Shown here: positions 32,650-46,204 of the stretch, piece by piece
How positions within the stretch are numbered: position 1 is the first letter of the stretch
How the letters are laid out: each line of letters begins with the position of its first letter
From: Schistocephalus solidus
Taxonomy: Eukaryota; Platyhelminthes; Cestoda; Diphyllobothriidea; Diphyllobothriidae
NCBI GenBank assembly: GCA_017591395.1
Contig: WEDG01003285.1
Location: 62,001-126,000, forward strand
Direction: 5' to 3'
DNA: 64,000 nt
Notes under the pieces: model-generated
Database searches by the model: none
What the model saw: only the letters and a program-made list of their open reading frames with translations
What the model was told of the DNA's origin: nothing
Program-made: the position numbers and the translations under genes

Positions 32650-32988
32650 TATAAGCCAGAACAATTATCTATTTTACACCAATATCGAAGCAACGGGATT
32701 CTACCGAAGTCTGTGTGGATGAAACCGGCAATGAGGTCATACCAGGGCTCTCAAGCCACTATCCACTATGGCTATCATTTTTCAGAACCTTTATAACAGA
32801 TGCAATACCGACATTGTAAATTCAAAGAGAAGAAAGAACAAAACATGCAAGTTTACAAGGACCACATAAAACTTTCAGTACTCACCCTAATTCTCCACCC
32901 GTTTAACCCCTTTTACCACCGGTCCCGTATTACAGGAGCCTGTGGTTTCTGGCTTTCGTGGTGTTGTGCATAATCTACCGTTACCAGC
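32650..32988 (-). repeat. Unclassified dispersed repeat, copy B
   Basis: Reverse-complement partner of 11135-11477. Confidence 0.65.
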
Positions 32989-34321
32989 TTTTCAAACATA
33001 TGCTGCCGTGCAACTGAGGAGACTGTGTAGACAGTGCTGTAAGGTAATGGAGTTTGGGTAGGTATTATTTGCCTCAGGTTCCGTCCACGCGATTAACACA
33101 GTCTTATATTGCTTGGCCGATAAGTCCCCATCGACCCCTAAGGAATCACTGCCTGTGAATGGTTGTAAACCAAATCACGGACCGAAAAAGGATACATCGC
33201 TCCTCCCATTCACACATTGGCAACTTCTTACTCTACAAAATAATCCTTAATATTTGCATTTAACATAGGGGGTGGGATCACAGTCTCAAAAGGATGACGA
33301 TCCACATGGTCATGAAATAAAATGGAGATATGTACCAAAATTTCCATGTGAAAATCAGGAGGACAACCATATTGTGTCTCTGAATATAATGTTCACAAGA
33401 TTATTTTAAGAAAAGTTTATTACCATAAAATGAAACCACCTTTACCTCTCCCTCTTAAATTTATCGGCCATGAACCATAAACAAAATATGAGCAGATTCG
33501 ATCGTAGTTAAATGTATATAGTATCTAATGCAGTAATTTTAAATCCTATGTGCAGTTGCATTTGCGCCTAGGGTTTCCAAGCTACGCATATCCGTGCAAG
33601 AAAAATCATAAATTTAAATATGACACTTAAAAAACATCAAACGGGGCTTCGAAAAGTTTGCAATGAATGTGTGTGTTTCAGAGAGAAAGAGAGGTATGCC
33701 TTATTCGGAAAGTTTAATCCTAAAGTTTTTCGGCACAGACGCCTTCCATTCACCGTGAATAATATTGGACACACAAACCGCATAACAGCGGAAAATCACA
33801 AACGAAGACAGCAGATATCATCATCAGGAAGAATCCTCCTTTAAAAGATTGCGATGATGACCTCATTATTTTATTTTGAATAAACAAAAGACTTAAAATC
33901 GGTATAACATAGGCGAAATAGGCCAAACGATGTACATGTAAGAAAATTCACATGCGAATGGAAAGCAGGAAAAATGGCTGGTCAATTTCAAACGCCCGGT
34001 CAATTTGGACCATGTTATGTATTTTATAAGCTGCATCAAAAAGCAACCTGATATGATGTTGCAGGAAGAAAAGCTTCGAAGAAAACTTAATTCATTATCA
34101 TAGGAATATAAGAAAGGAGATTTTTGTGCATATTTTTCTACAAAACATATTTAAATCTATAATGAAATGCAATAAATTAAGTAATTTTTTCAACTGATTT
34201 CGGTTGTTGTAGGAGGCCGAAAAGAAGTGTGTTAAAAAGGTGACATTCTAACATGAGTGAACTATCTTGGAAGTATGCTGTACTGTTTATCATTATTGAA
34301 ACCCCACCCAGGTACTCCTTT
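32989..34321. other. AT-rich unassigned DNA
   Basis: Only chance frames are seen. Confidence 0.4.
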
Positions 34322-34412
34322 TTAATCAAAACTATTGGGGGTCGAGAGTGAGCCTCGAGGCAGACCGGGACGAGTGAGTTCCGTTAACGATCGGTGAGCA
34401 TTGTTCAATGAG
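34322..34412 (+). repeat. SINE tail fragment
   Basis: Tail hairpin GGGGGTCGAGAGTGAGCCTC, then GGGACGAGTGAGTTCCGTTA and GATCGGTGAGCATT. No ribozyme or head. Confidence 0.7.
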
Positions 34413-37400
34413 GCCCACCCATTTACGGAGTCAGTAATTCCTCGTTCACCGAATTTCGGGCACGGTTCTGTACGGCTTGCTTAAAGACAATTCAAAACCA
34501 GGTAAAGTAACCTCCGATGAGCGCCTACCTACCCAGACAACGTCATTTGAGAAAATGAGCAACAGACCGGTAATTTTTTCTCATCTTCTTTTACCGATGC
34601 ATGATAAGGGAAACAGCTCAAGCAAATCTAAGCTTAAATAAAGCCTGCAGGATTGTGTCTACCTCCCCCATCCAGACGCAACAATGTACAAAAGGGTTTG
34701 CAAGAACTTTCTGCTGGCGCCTTTAAGAAACACAGCATCATTTCTTAAATATAAATTTCAAATTACAACCAACTTGTAACTGCGAATGCTGCAAGCAACT
34801 TTACTGGTGATTTCCTGCCTTCAAGATTTCTATTTGGTTATATAGTACCAGTTAAAAATAAGCTCTCTGGTTAACATTTTGCCCGCCAGGGTTGCCACTT
34901 GGAAGAGTTTTTCAGGTGTATAGTCACAGGCCCCAATGGATTGCTTTTGAAGTAGCCAGTCAATTCTGCCAATTTGCTTCATCAGAACTTGTAAATGACC
35001 ACTTTAGTGGTATGCTTTCTGCACTAATGTTTGATACCCTTAAAAAGTTTTAATATATTTTATGTAAAACATGCATGAAAATATTCCTTTTTGCATATAG
35101 TTGGTAGCAAATTACATCTGCTTCAAATGTGATGCTAGAGAAATGACATCTTTTGGTTAAAAAAAGTTATTAAATCCCCAAACGTTCTGTACTCCGCCTG
35201 CTATTTCATTGGCAGTCGTGGTTACTATACTGCAAGCTGTATATGCTGTGTGCCAGGAAATATAAGTTTCCAGAAACCGTACGTGGCTCATAACAATTTT
35301 TGAGGGTTTTGTGGTGCACGCATACTTTTTACGCCTATTTAGCATGTTTAACTAAATTAATGGCATAATTGGCATTTTTTTACTTTTGGCTACCTGAAAA
35401 CAACAATCTTTCCTTTGCATTTACTCTGCCCATAAAACTCCTCCAACCACCATTCCAGTAATACAGCAGTCTTTTTCGACCGTTTTCTCAGTGCGGCCAG
35501 ATACCAATCGTAAAAAATTTGTGCAGAACGTTTTAGTAACTTCTGGAAAAGCCACATGCAGCGAATTAAACGGAGACGCCGAACAAATACCCTGTTTAAA
35601 ACTAGTGAAAGTAAATGAAATTTTGAAAGTAAGATGGAGACATAAGACCCATTTATGCACAACTCAATTGCCTCGGTGGGGTTCTAATCCACGATAGTAA
35701 GGGTAAGACGTAAGTACAACCAACACCTATTGATCAGCTGAGCCTGGTAGTCAGCTGGCTGGCCAGGAATTCCTGCTTTGGCAGTGAACTTATTGTATAA
35801 CGATAGTTGGATTCCAGCCGTTACAGTAGGTTGGGTAGGTTGCTCGACCTAAATGTGTTTAAACTCGTGCCTCTCTTTTGGGGTCTCGTAGCACAAGCGG
35901 TTAGAGCGTTGGCTATACAAACTCTGCTCTTGCTGTGCAGTCCAACCAAGACCACTGACGGTTCCACAATGAAGTCAGATTGATTATTTGAAGACAAAAA
36001 CCCTAATGAAACTTGTTAGAACACTTTTATAGATTTTAAATCAGCATCGTACTGCGCGCCTTCGATATCCGATATTTTGCATCTGATTACTTTCATTGTA
36101 TTACTGAGACAGCGTGCACCATATTTCCATATTTTCAATTTTTGAACAGATGCTATTCAGTGGCATCGAAGGACAGGTCATCGCCTCACGGAAGCCAAAT
36201 CATCGATTGGACATCAAAAACATGGAACAAGCCACTATCCTGCGGCTCATGCTGAGTGCCTAGTTTTCTTCAACTTTCTTATGACCGGAGAATGCAGCAA
36301 AATAATACTACCATGGTATTGAGATAAAGCACTTATGGGGTACTTTGAAAACGACAGCTGTGCACTTACACTGAATGTGAAAAGTCAGAGAAAACTAAGT
36401 GGCGTGGTTATTGCATTTCTGATCCAGAGCTCGCCTTCAAAACACGTGATTCAAATACTTTAGCCTGCACAGTCACACGGCCTCAGTGTCGCCTAGTGAT
36501 AAAATGGTTATTATACGTTCTAAAAGGTCAGCTGTAAAGGGTACTTTCGCTCTTATGGGTCCGGATGCTACTGTTTCCAAAATTTGTAACTACAGTATAT
36601 AATAAGGTAAGCATTGTCTATTAAGCCGATCGACTAAAACCAAATCTGCTTCAACAACATAACCGTAACTCACTCGGCAGACTACCTCTGAGCTCCTACA
36701 ACTGGGGTAAATGTGCCCCAGACGCAATATTTGGTTTTCTGGATTGTTAAGAACTCTCAAACCGATGCAAAACAAACTGAATCATCGTCTGGAAACTCAG
36801 TTTTCTCCATAACTTGTATTTGTGTTCTACGTTCAAAGATGATGCCAATGAAAACAATTAAGATCGCAGACGTACATATTCGATGATTCATCCTCAGGCG
36901 TTGTAAGTTATATAAATGAGTGTACAGTAGCAAAAGTTTAAACAGTCAATGAACTGGAAGTAGGAGTGAGAGGGTTGAGGGTGTTCAGAGGTCTACTTCT
37001 GTCATTGGCTTAGGGAGGGGGAGGGTAGGCAGGAGAAGACGTCTGACAATGAGCCATGTCTCTGTTTGGTTGCTGTAGAGTAAATTGCTGAGAGCAATTA
37101 TAATGGATTGCTTATAGGCCAGGGGAGCCATAGGGCCTGTACAAACGCTTTATGAGAGCAAAGGTTGGATTGGCTAACCCTAGGGTCACTACCTGTATCA
37201 GGTGACGCAATTTATAGATGACTCAAAATGCTTGGTTGATTTTTACGTGGTAACCGCTGTCAACCATGTGTACCACAATTGCACTAGCAACGGCCTTTTT
37301 CATGCCTTGATTACTGTAAAGGCCTGAGAATGAATAATCAAAGACGTACGTTTACCGAACTCGACTTCTCAAATATTCTTAATTCATTTGAATATTTACA

Positions 37401-37744
37401 TACAATCATTCTGACAGCAGTGGCAGTGTTTTTATACCTTTGGACAGGGACTGTATAAAATGAGCCTATTATAAAGTTTGCTGTTAAAGTCCAAGCAAAG
37501 ACTTCGCTACTTTTCGGCACTTTTTTACAAATATTTTTTCGCTCAGTAAGTTTATTCTACTGCCCCTGGCAAGAACATCCTTATCAAGCGATGATACCGC
37601 TGTATTCTCCATTATTAGAAAAAAGCCTGGTTCTGAAATCAATACTTATGATCGAAGTGGTTATGCCATCCGTCTGTCGGACACAGAAAACTGATCAATG
37701 TTTGCAAAACGTAGTAGTTGATTTGTTCAAAATACCTTCGATTG
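34413..37744. other. Unassigned DNA
   Basis: Contains the AT-rich repeat copy at 35040-35172 and a tRNA-like A-box sequence without a B box at about 35880-35910. No supported gene. Confidence 0.4.
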
Positions 37745-38030
37745 GTGGATGGACGCTATGCGATCGGTTACGGGACTCACTCGTCCCGTTCTGCTATGGG
37801 ATTCATTCTCAAGCCCCACCAGCAGCCAAATGGTGGTTATTATTATAGACGGATTAACTTTGCCGACAAAGAAAACGTTGACTAGAATGGCCGTTTCAGG
37901 CTTATTAGCCGTCATCAGCCCTCCAGACCCAATCCTAGTTGGTGAACCATCAGAGACTCAAACCGGTGATCTGTTGACTAGAAGTTCAACGCTCTAACCC
38001 CCTGCGCCATGGGCTTGTTGTCTTGTCGTC
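37745..38030 (-). repeat. Nearly full-length SINE, head-ribozyme-tail order
   Basis: On the minus strand the head has GGCGCAGGGGGTTAGAGCG, the anticodon arm GTTGAACTTCTAGTCAAC (perfect stem, loop CTTCTAG, Arg UCU-like) and B box GGTTTGAGTCT. The hammerhead body follows (core complement at 37912-37918: CUGAUGA, stem II GGCU/AGCC, GAAACGGCCAUU). The tail has GGGGCTTGAGAATGAATCCC and ends in CGTAACCGATCG. The 5' strand of stem I is decayed, so this ribozyme is probably weak. Confidence 0.8.
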
Positions 38031-38674
38031 TATCCGTGTGTTGCCCGTGGCTAATAAGGCGGGTATAGCAGTGCTGGCGTCCACTTTTTATCAAATGACT
38101 GTGTGTCTGACTTTAACCTTATCTCAGTCGCACCCGTATAAGTTCACTAATAATGTCTGGGGACAGATGTTAGGAAATAAGTGATAGGAAGCTGAATTTG
38201 ACTTCTTCAAGACAGACCAGATTTTAAGCCGCTGAAATGGTAGCTGCTGCTCAGTCTTCCACTGAGAGACAGAAGTGCCACAGAATTATTTATCAATTCC
38301 GTTATTTCAATCAGCCCTCAGGCATATAAATGGTACACAAAGACTAAAATCTCTATGGGTATTTTGGGGGCGTTCTGTCTAAACCATTTCCACTGAAACA
38401 CCCTTACGTTTCGCTAAGTTCGATCTTTTGTTTTCATTATAATTATCGTTACAGTGCACTAGTACCTAGATTTTTCTTAACGAGTTAAGGCTATTTTGCC
38501 TTAGAAAGCGCGCAATTTACCCCGCAGAGCTTGTGTGAGCTACCGGATGAACGGGGATGGGAGATCGATCGATTTATACTTACTGTACGACGTGAATGGA
38601 CGTTCTATTTGGCATTTTTCGCTCGTGCCAAAGAGCAATTAGATGCCAAGAAGGGTCGAGGACAAAATTAGGAA
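38031..38674. other. Unassigned DNA
   Basis: No feature recognised. Confidence 0.4.
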
Positions 38675-40562
38675 TTGGCGGGCATACGCGTTGCTTTCGA
38701 TAACTTCTCTTAAGTCCCGTACAGTTATAGGGAAACGACGGAACGCAATAGAAATTTAAAACATGAAATCGATAATATTCTTCCTTTTGTGTGGGTTATC
38801 TGAGAGGTGTGCATAGGGGGAGGTTGATAAGAAACAGTGGGATAAGAAACAGTATGATAAGCGGCAGGGAGTGTTCGGTAGAGCCGTTCCAGGGGAAGGG
38901 GAGGACAGAGATGGCGCGGGAGAATGCATGCAGCTAAGCGGCCGTTGGCCAAGCTAAGCGCGGAGCTTGTACGAGGTTCTTTTGTGCGCACAAGACCGGC
39001 TTCTTCAACTTATGGCAGTCGCTTCTGCTGCTGCTAGTAGACGTTGACCCATTGGCTTGGGGTAGTTTGGTGGGACCTTATAAATTACACGGAAAGCTTC
39101 GCTGGGGTCCACACTATGTCCGGTGTCAACAAGATGTGCGAGGATAGCGCTTTTTGTGCTCTTACTTCCCCTTTGTTCAGCCATGCTGGGAGTTGTTCTT
39201 TTATTCTTTTGGATAGGCACCGACTCGTGCGGCAAATATAACCTGCTCCACAGGAGCAAGTAAATAAGTAAATGCACATGGAGGTGGTCTGAGCCGGCAA
39301 CCTATCCTTACCTTCGCCTCGTAAAAGAGGGTTGGTTGAGAACATTATCTGAAGTTTCGCTGCTGGGAACGTTTGTGTAACGGCTTGGTTTAGGCGTCTT
39401 TTCAGGAGTTCACTAGCCGCATCTCCTTGAAAGGGCACTTTGAGGAATAGGGTTTCTTTTCAACAGTAACCTTGACATGCTTCACCGGTCTTGCGACAAG
39501 ATGCTTTGTTATAAACCGATCAGGGTATCTGTTCTCTCGAAGTAGGTTCTGGATCTTCCCAAGCTCCTCCTCGATACTCTCTGCCGAGAAAATTTTTCTA
39601 GCCCTCTGCGCTAAGCAACGGACTAGATTTTGTTTCTGTTGGAGAGGTGCGAAACTGCCAAAGTTCGTATATTGCCCACACCAGGTTTTCTTTCGATAAA
39701 CGCTCCTTCGGATGCTGCCGTCAGGTCTTCTGCTTAGAAGGACATCTAAGAAAGGGAGAGAACCTGCTCTTTCCATCTCCAACGTGAAGTTGATCGACGG
39801 ATGTGCGTGGTTTGCAGTGTTTAAGAGTTAGTCTACATTTGTTTCTTCTGTGATAATTGCGAAGATGTCGTTGACGTATCGACAGTAGTGTGTTAGCTTA
39901 TTGATCTGTCCGCTTAGCTGAAATTGCTCCAGCTTGCCCATAAAGACATCGGCTAGAAGAGATCCAAGTGGCGAGCCCGTAGCAACGCCGTCTATTTGTC
40001 TGTATAGCTGGTTGTCAAAAAGGAACTGCACATTTAGCGTACAGCAGTCGCATGGCTGAAAAAAGGGGAAGTCAAGAGCGTAAAAAGCGCCATCCTTGCA
40101 CATCTTGTTGACACCGGACATAGTGTGGACCCCAGCGAAGCTTTCCGTGTAATTTATAAGGTCCCACCAAACTACCCCAAGCCAATGGGTCAACGTCTAC
40201 TAGCAGCAGCAGAAGCGACTGCCATAAGTTGAAGAAGCCGGTCTTGTGCGCACAAAAGAACCTCGTACAAGCTCCGCGCTTAGCTTGGCCAACGGCCGCT
40301 TAGCTGCATGCATTCTCCCGCGCCATCTCTGTCCTCCCCTTCCCCTGGAACGGCTCTACCGAACACTCCCTGCCGCTTATCATACTGTTTCTTATCCCAC
40401 TGTTTCTTATCAACCTCCCCCTATGCACACCTCTCAGACAACTCACACAAACGGACGAATATTATCGATTTCATGTTTTAAATTTCTACTACGTTCCAAC
40501 GTTTCCCTATAACTGTACTGGCCTGAAGAGAAGTTATCGAAAGCAACGCGTATGCTCGCCAA
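38675..40562 (-). pseudogene. Penelope-like element 3, foldback copy
   Basis: Minus-strand frames give, in order, RT motif B (IDGVATGSPLGSLLADVF), motif C as CRYVNDIFAII (YVND, Asp lost), thumb-linker (SLPFLDVLLSRRPDGS, ENRYPDRFITKHL), the GIY-YIG half-motif IYLFTCSCGAGYICRTS (YIC in place of YIG), and a C-terminus with DTGHSVDPSEAFRVIYK. They are split over at least four frames (40193-39828, 39782-39402, 39438-39085, 39277-39005). The last 513 bp (38675-39187, C-terminus plus 3' untranslated part) are repeated in inverted orientation at 40050-40562, flanking the single-copy middle. The RT part upstream of motif B is missing and the inverted 3' end takes its place. The subfamily is clearly different from PLEs 1, 2 and 4. 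Confidence 0.85.
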
Positions 40563-41432
40563 GTCATCTTTTAAATCTTGTAATGGGAATTTTCACAACT
40601 TTAAAATTAGGAATACTTGAATGACCATTTTCGACGGGTTACCTAGCATCAGCTGATAGTATCCCAGCCACAAGTTCACGGGTGTCCCAGAGATTTACTG
40701 CGGGTTTAATGGGTCATCGAACGTGTAAGTCGAACGCCTAATGTAGTTGAGATCACACCTTCTCACCAGCCTCTACACTCAAAGCCCAAGTGCTGAATGT
40801 TTCAACCTGCTGCGTCCTTTACTTCGACTAGTTTTTTTGAATTAATAAGCACGGACTATTGTCAAGCTTTGAAAGGACACCATATTTGCATTTTCGAGCG
40901 AACTTTTGGGGAGTTTAATGAAAGCACTTGAAGAAGGTCACGCTGGCAGCACAAAGTAGTTATGTCATTATGTGCTGTGCCAATGAGAGCCGATTAGGCA
41001 TGGCATCTTCGCAATTGCATGGTTAGTTGGAAGGCAGCTGTGTCCTTCCGCGTTTTATTTGGTTAAAATAAAGTATTAATGTATGTGTGCCGAGTATGAG
41101 GAACTCTGCTTCAGGAGATTTTGGTGTTCTTACAGGAATATAAGTTACGAATGTGGCTGGGCGTCGTTCTGGGATGACAAACTCCCAAAACTCCCGCGCT
41201 GTTAATCTAACAAACTGGAATAATTTCTCAAAAGCAATATACTAAGTAATGCTATTTTTTCCCCAAAAAAACTTAATGTGCGAGAGGTGCTCTTCCTGAA
41301 GTTGATCGAGTTGGCTAGGTAGCTCCACTCAGGACTCCTTTGCTCCCGTTTTTCTGGGAATGGTGTTAGTAAGGGCTTTATGGGTGGAGTAATCCAAACC
41401 GACAGACAACAGTTTTTGGGTGGCAAATTGAA
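40563..41432. other. Unassigned DNA with a possible decayed SINE
   Basis: At 40620-40760 a faint minus-strand SINE shape is seen (GAATGACCATTTTCGACGGG, ACCTAGCATCAGCTGATAG). Otherwise nothing. Confidence 0.3.
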
Positions 41433-41540
41433 ATATATATATATATATAGTCAGAATGATATTAGCGACAAAGACAAGGGAGACTGGAATGGCCATTTCT
41501 GGCCCATTAGCCATCATCAACCATTCATACCCAATCTCAG
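41433..41540 (-). repeat. SINE body fragment next to (TA)n
   Basis: Body sequence follows a short TA tract. The minus-strand ribozyme core reads UUGAUGA (C3 changed to U), with stem II GGCU/GGCC and GAAAUGGCCAUUCCAGUC kept. Confidence 0.7.
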
Positions 41541-41774
41541 CCTGCTAAATAACCGGTGGGGAATTTGGCGCTGTGGGCAACTGCAGGAGAGTGAGAGAAA
41601 AAAGTTGTAGCGTGCTACAGTGTCGATAGTAGAGAAACAAGGGCACCGGTGAAAGGCCGTTCCACCATCACCATCCCAGGTCAATGCAAAATAGTGTCCA
41701 CTTCCTTTTGAACAAATCTATTCAATTTATGCTCCACTACACGAAAAATGCTAACGATTGTTGATTTTTAATGT

Positions 41775-42015
41775 CCCACGGTTCGATGGTCAGGGCGGTG
41801 GACTTACTAACGCTTGATAGCCAAAAGAACGCGGGTTCGAACATCAAACTTCTCAAAACTGGTGGTCATGGTCATCCTAGTCTCCCGCGTCTTTGTCGAA
41901 ATTCTCAGCAGCATAAATTCCTTGTCACCTGTGACTGTCTGTGAGGGCACTACATTGAGCTCCAATGTAAATCGGGACGAGTAGGTCCCCTAACCCAAGT
42001 GGTGAGCGTCTTTCC
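41775..42015 (+). repeat. Diverged full-length SINE
   Basis: A tRNA-like head with GGGTTCGAAC at 41842, a body relic with TCCTAGTCTCCCGCGTCTTT, and a tail relic CGGGACGAGTAGGTCCCC. The ribozyme core is not recognisable. Confidence 0.55.
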
Positions 42016-44377
42016 AAATAGTATACGAATAGTATGGTATACATAGTATATATACTAGAAAGCCTGATAGTGAGAAATGTTGTTGTCTGCGATGCATTGC
42101 GTTCCAGTCTTAGGATAGTAATTTTAAAGAACCTGTACCGCACAAACGGTAAGCGCATAGGTATTTTAAGCTGTAATAATACGAATACTATAATGCACAA
42201 ATTTTACCCATTTGATATTTTACTCTTTGACTATGATCTACAGGTTATTGCGCATGCCTTTTTTCAAATTTTTGGATATTACTTTGAATAGACGGATTGA
42301 CCGGAATATTTGTGAAGGATATTCTCCTGGTCACACTTAAATACATAAAAATATTTTCATTTTGCACCTATCTGCAGTGAACATTTGTTAGAGCGTTTAA
42401 CAGTACGTACGGTCAGCAGATTAATTTGTTTATTCGATTACCTACATATGAGCCTGCACCATAAGTATCTTAAACAAAGGACAATTTTCCACCGATATGG
42501 CGTCTTGAACTAAAATAAGAAGGGTAGTCATTTCTTGGTTTAGCCATAATCTCGAGTTTTTAAAACAAAAGTTCTTGCGTGGTCAGCAGCCGTATAGCAT
42601 GACGTTTTAGCTCATGCATAAGTAAATAACCATATAAATGACCAGAAATAACAATAAAGAAAATCTCGTTTTGTTAAAGTGAACGCGTTCTTATCAGGGA
42701 AATCGGCTTTTGTGTATGCTGGATGGCTCAAGTATTCAGGTTTCGGAAAAGTGGACAAAATTACCCGACTGGTTTTGACGCATTTACCAAAATTTTCTAC
42801 GGTTTCATCCGACGCCTCAATCTAATTGGCGAAAATCACATTAACGTCGGATAACAAATAAGACAAATAAGTCCTGCCAATGCCAACATATCCTGCTCAC
42901 CCTTTTTTGCCTTTTTTTCACGTGAAGCCTGTCTATGGGGTTGGGGGCCGGTGGGGGAGGGCGACCTGGTGAGGTCTACAAGTCTCCAGCGTCGCTGAGG
43001 ATACCTCAAGCGACGAAGAAGCGCCAGCTTGGAGGGAATGTAGTTTTTTTCGAGCAAGCACTCTTGCAGTTACTTGGTACTGACTTAGAGGTTTTGACAA
43101 TTGGGTGGATCACCTGACGTGCTAAGGGTCGGATTAGGGTCTGACCTCAACTCTGATATCTCAAATGAGAACTAGAGGGTGCCGTTTCAGGGCATCTTTC
43201 ATTTTACTTCTGGTTTGCGATTAAATGCTTCGGCAAAATGGCAGACATTTGTGGCTCTAAGGCCGTGTATCACAAACTTGGTGCCTTGGTGCTCTAGTCT
43301 GCAACAAATGACACTAGAGATTCACTAGGGGAATTAAAGTTATTTTCAGTAAAATGATAAAAAAAACAATGATAAAAAATGATAAAAAAACAATTCAAAT
43401 CTGTAAGAAGTTTTTGACTGTCAGTTTTCTGATATTCTCAAGGTTAACATTTTAATACGACAACTTTGTGGTTACATTGTTGGTGAAGATATGGGCATAT
43501 CTGCTGTGGTAAGTATGTCATAATATCTACATATACGGCGTTACAATCAAGAGTTCCATTTCGGGGTAGGTAAAACTGTAGAAAATACTGACATAATTGA
43601 AAAAACAAGGAAGTACTTCAGTTGACTACTCTGTTTACTCCATTTACATGTCAGTTTACTTAAATTTTTATCTGATTTAGTTTTGTTTCCTCGAAAAGAA
43701 GTCCCGCAGTTGTGCCACTGTTTTTTTTTTCAAAAGCGCTTCCAAAGAAGGAGTTGATATAAAGTGCGCTTGAACACTGCCCTTGAAAAGCACCCAGAAA
43801 TGAAAGAAAACCAACAGATTATTCACAGAGGTAAAAAGAGGTAAAAAAGACCAGCATCTTCTCCTAGATCCGGGAAAGCCCAAATTAAAATTCGCAGTAC
43901 TGTGTATCAATGCAGGAATGAGAACCGGCGTGTCGTTGGTATCCACATAACAGTTGACATCAAATACCTTCTTATTATACCGTTAGCTAGTGAACATTGT
44001 AACCTCAATTAAATAATTCTTTTCAAGCGAAATCGTGCCATAGAATTTTCGTTTTCGCTTGACGCTATTGGGTTAATAATAATGTATTAAACCATTAACG
44101 ATATTTGATGATAGACGAAAAATCACAGCAAGCTTATGATTGAGATCACTTGGAAAGCTTCATTTTCCCAGTATATTTTGATAGAATTTTGAATCTAAAT
44201 GTGAAGCCAATACCTCCAGCTGAGTTGAGAAGCGTTCAAGTATTTATACAGCCCAAAGCATTCGTGACAACATAAAATATGACAGCACCTTATAATAGGA
44301 AATAAGCCAAAACGAAAATAACAATTGTAGACGGAGGGCGATGAAATGTGTGTCTGCTTATTGACTGTCAGGTCGCG
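42016..44377. other. Unassigned AT-rich DNA
   Basis: No supported gene or repeat. Confidence 0.4.
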
Positions 44378-44535
44378 CTATTAGACGACATCACCAGTAA
44401 ATAAAAGTTACACTGTCGAGTTCGAAGAGGTCCACCGTGTGCTCCACAGCTGGGTACTGCAGAGACGATGCCCTGTGCTGGATTATAGTGAGAGCAAACT
44501 TGCGCTGCATCTGCCTCACCCTCTATCCTAAGTCA
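44378..44535 (-). repeat. Dispersed repeat family D, diverged minus-strand copy
   Basis: GAGGTCCACCGTGTGCTCCA and ACTTGCGCTGCATCTGCC match the family in reverse complement. Confidence 0.5.
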
Positions 44536-44559
44536 AAATGCTTGCACGCAAAGTTGATG

Positions 44560-45790
44560 TGATTTCGTTGGTATTGGAGAACTCAGGTGCAATATCACCG
44601 ATCGACTGACGTATGTCCTTCTCACAAAACTTGCGCTCTCCTCCGGGCCAGGTTACTCCAACTTAAAAACTGGCAGAGTGGTTGTTTCAGCGTCTCATAT
44701 TTCAAAAACCACTGTATGTTTGCCTTGGAAAGGTTTAAGTCATTCAGCTTCTAAAGTTCTGCCTCAAGACGCACATCATTTGCGATGGAACAATCTACAA
44801 GCAGATGAAAGGCATGTCAATGGGTTCATTGAATTCGAGACTCATGTGTAAATTTCCTGCGCAGTTTGTAATTGCCAGTCTTCCAATACCATTGATCGAA
44901 ATTATGGGCTCCCTACTGGAATAATACCTTATTCTTCATGGAATGGGATCAGCTGCTTGCATTCACAGAACAACTCCAAAACCTCTTCCGGGCATGCGAT
45001 TTGCGATGTAGGGGAAGAAAACAGCCAGTTGGCTTTTCTGATGTCCTTGTCTGTCGCGAAGATTTCGATAGTCTTAAGTAAGTTTTCATGAGAGCGAAAT
45101 ATAAGACTTGAGTACCGAGTTTGAGCACTTATTACCCAGTCAGCTGTAAACAGAGTTGCGTAAGAACGTTATATCGGCGTGTTGAGTTGCATTGAAGTAC
45201 ACCAGAAGATACGGTTGACGAACTACATTACCTTCAACATATGCTTAGGTATATTGGATACCTGTGCAACTCTGTCAAGAATTGCATGTATAAACGAGAT
45301 GAAAAAAACAACCCGGACCCTAAATTTTGGCGAGCACCTTTTATGCTAAGAAAGTATCGGGAGCCAACAGTCATCTTTTAACATCACTTGGCTATGGGAT
45401 TCCATATAGATAGAGGGCATCCACTGGCCATTATGCCCTTATGTCGAAAGACACTCGGCCACACCAGGAAACGTCTAGAGTCATTATGCGAACCAAGCTA
45501 ATTTATGGAAAATGCAACCTCTTCGGAGAAAATGACAGATTATTTAGGACGCGGATGGCCGAATACTCAGCAGCAACAATGAGAACGAGTAGCGTAATTT
45601 GTCGGGTTGACGGGACCAAGCCGCACCTTGAAATTTGACGGGGTACAAATTCTCGAGAGAGATGAAAACCGTTCGATCCACGAGATGCTCGAGTCATGGT
45701 TCTCTTGCCCAAAATCCATTAAAAAACGTGAGGATCCCCTACCTCACGTTTAATATTCACTTCACTTAGGCGCAAGGGGCGCAAAGGTGA
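44560..45790 (+). pseudogene. Penelope-like element 4, strongly decayed
   Basis: Fragments appear in PLE order. RT motif B region is FCLKTHIICDGTIYKQMKG then MSMGS (44755-44830). The linker CVRTLYRRVELH lies near 45155 and KRDEKNNPDPKFWRAPF near 45295-45345. A GIY-YIG remnant reads GENDRLFRTRMAEYSAAT in frame 45441-45638, and the C-terminal HEMLESWFSCPKSIKKRED lies at about 45680-45740. Stops and shifts separate every block and the catalytic motifs A and C are not readable. It is oriented like PLEs 1 and 2 but is much older. Confidence 0.7.
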
Positions 45791-46204
45791 CCACAATTTT
45801 TGGAAGTGTCAGTTAGCCTCTGATCAACTTCTCGGATTAAATTGGTTCAGTTTACCACTCACATATGGACGATAAAGCCGTCACAGCAACTAGCTTGACC
45901 ATCGAGGTTGTGAGCATGACGGCTGTGTGCAGGCATGACAACTAATTCCTTGTGCGCACCTTATCTGTTTCAGTCTATGCTGGTGGATTCGATTGTGAAC
46001 TGAAAACCACCTGCTAAAAAACTTTTGATCAAGCGACTGCATCACATTCTCAAAAATAATTCCGAATAACACAAGTAAACTCTGCCTATAGGGAAAGGCG
46101 TCAATGGAAAATGGTCAATTACAATTCAGAAGGATGTAGATCCAGCATGAGTGGTGTGCTTATTTCTACCAAATTTGTTCAGCTCGAGTGAATCAGACGT
46201 TGCT

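Noticed and set aside
36885..36920. Minus-strand CCTGAGGATGAATCATCGAATATG as a hammerhead
   Set aside because: Resembles the PLE tails, but stem II would have to include core bases; too weak to call.
38725..38991. Minus-strand frame repeated at 40246-40512 as a two-copy gene
   Set aside because: Both lie in the 3' untranslated arms of the foldback PLE and read antisense to the element.
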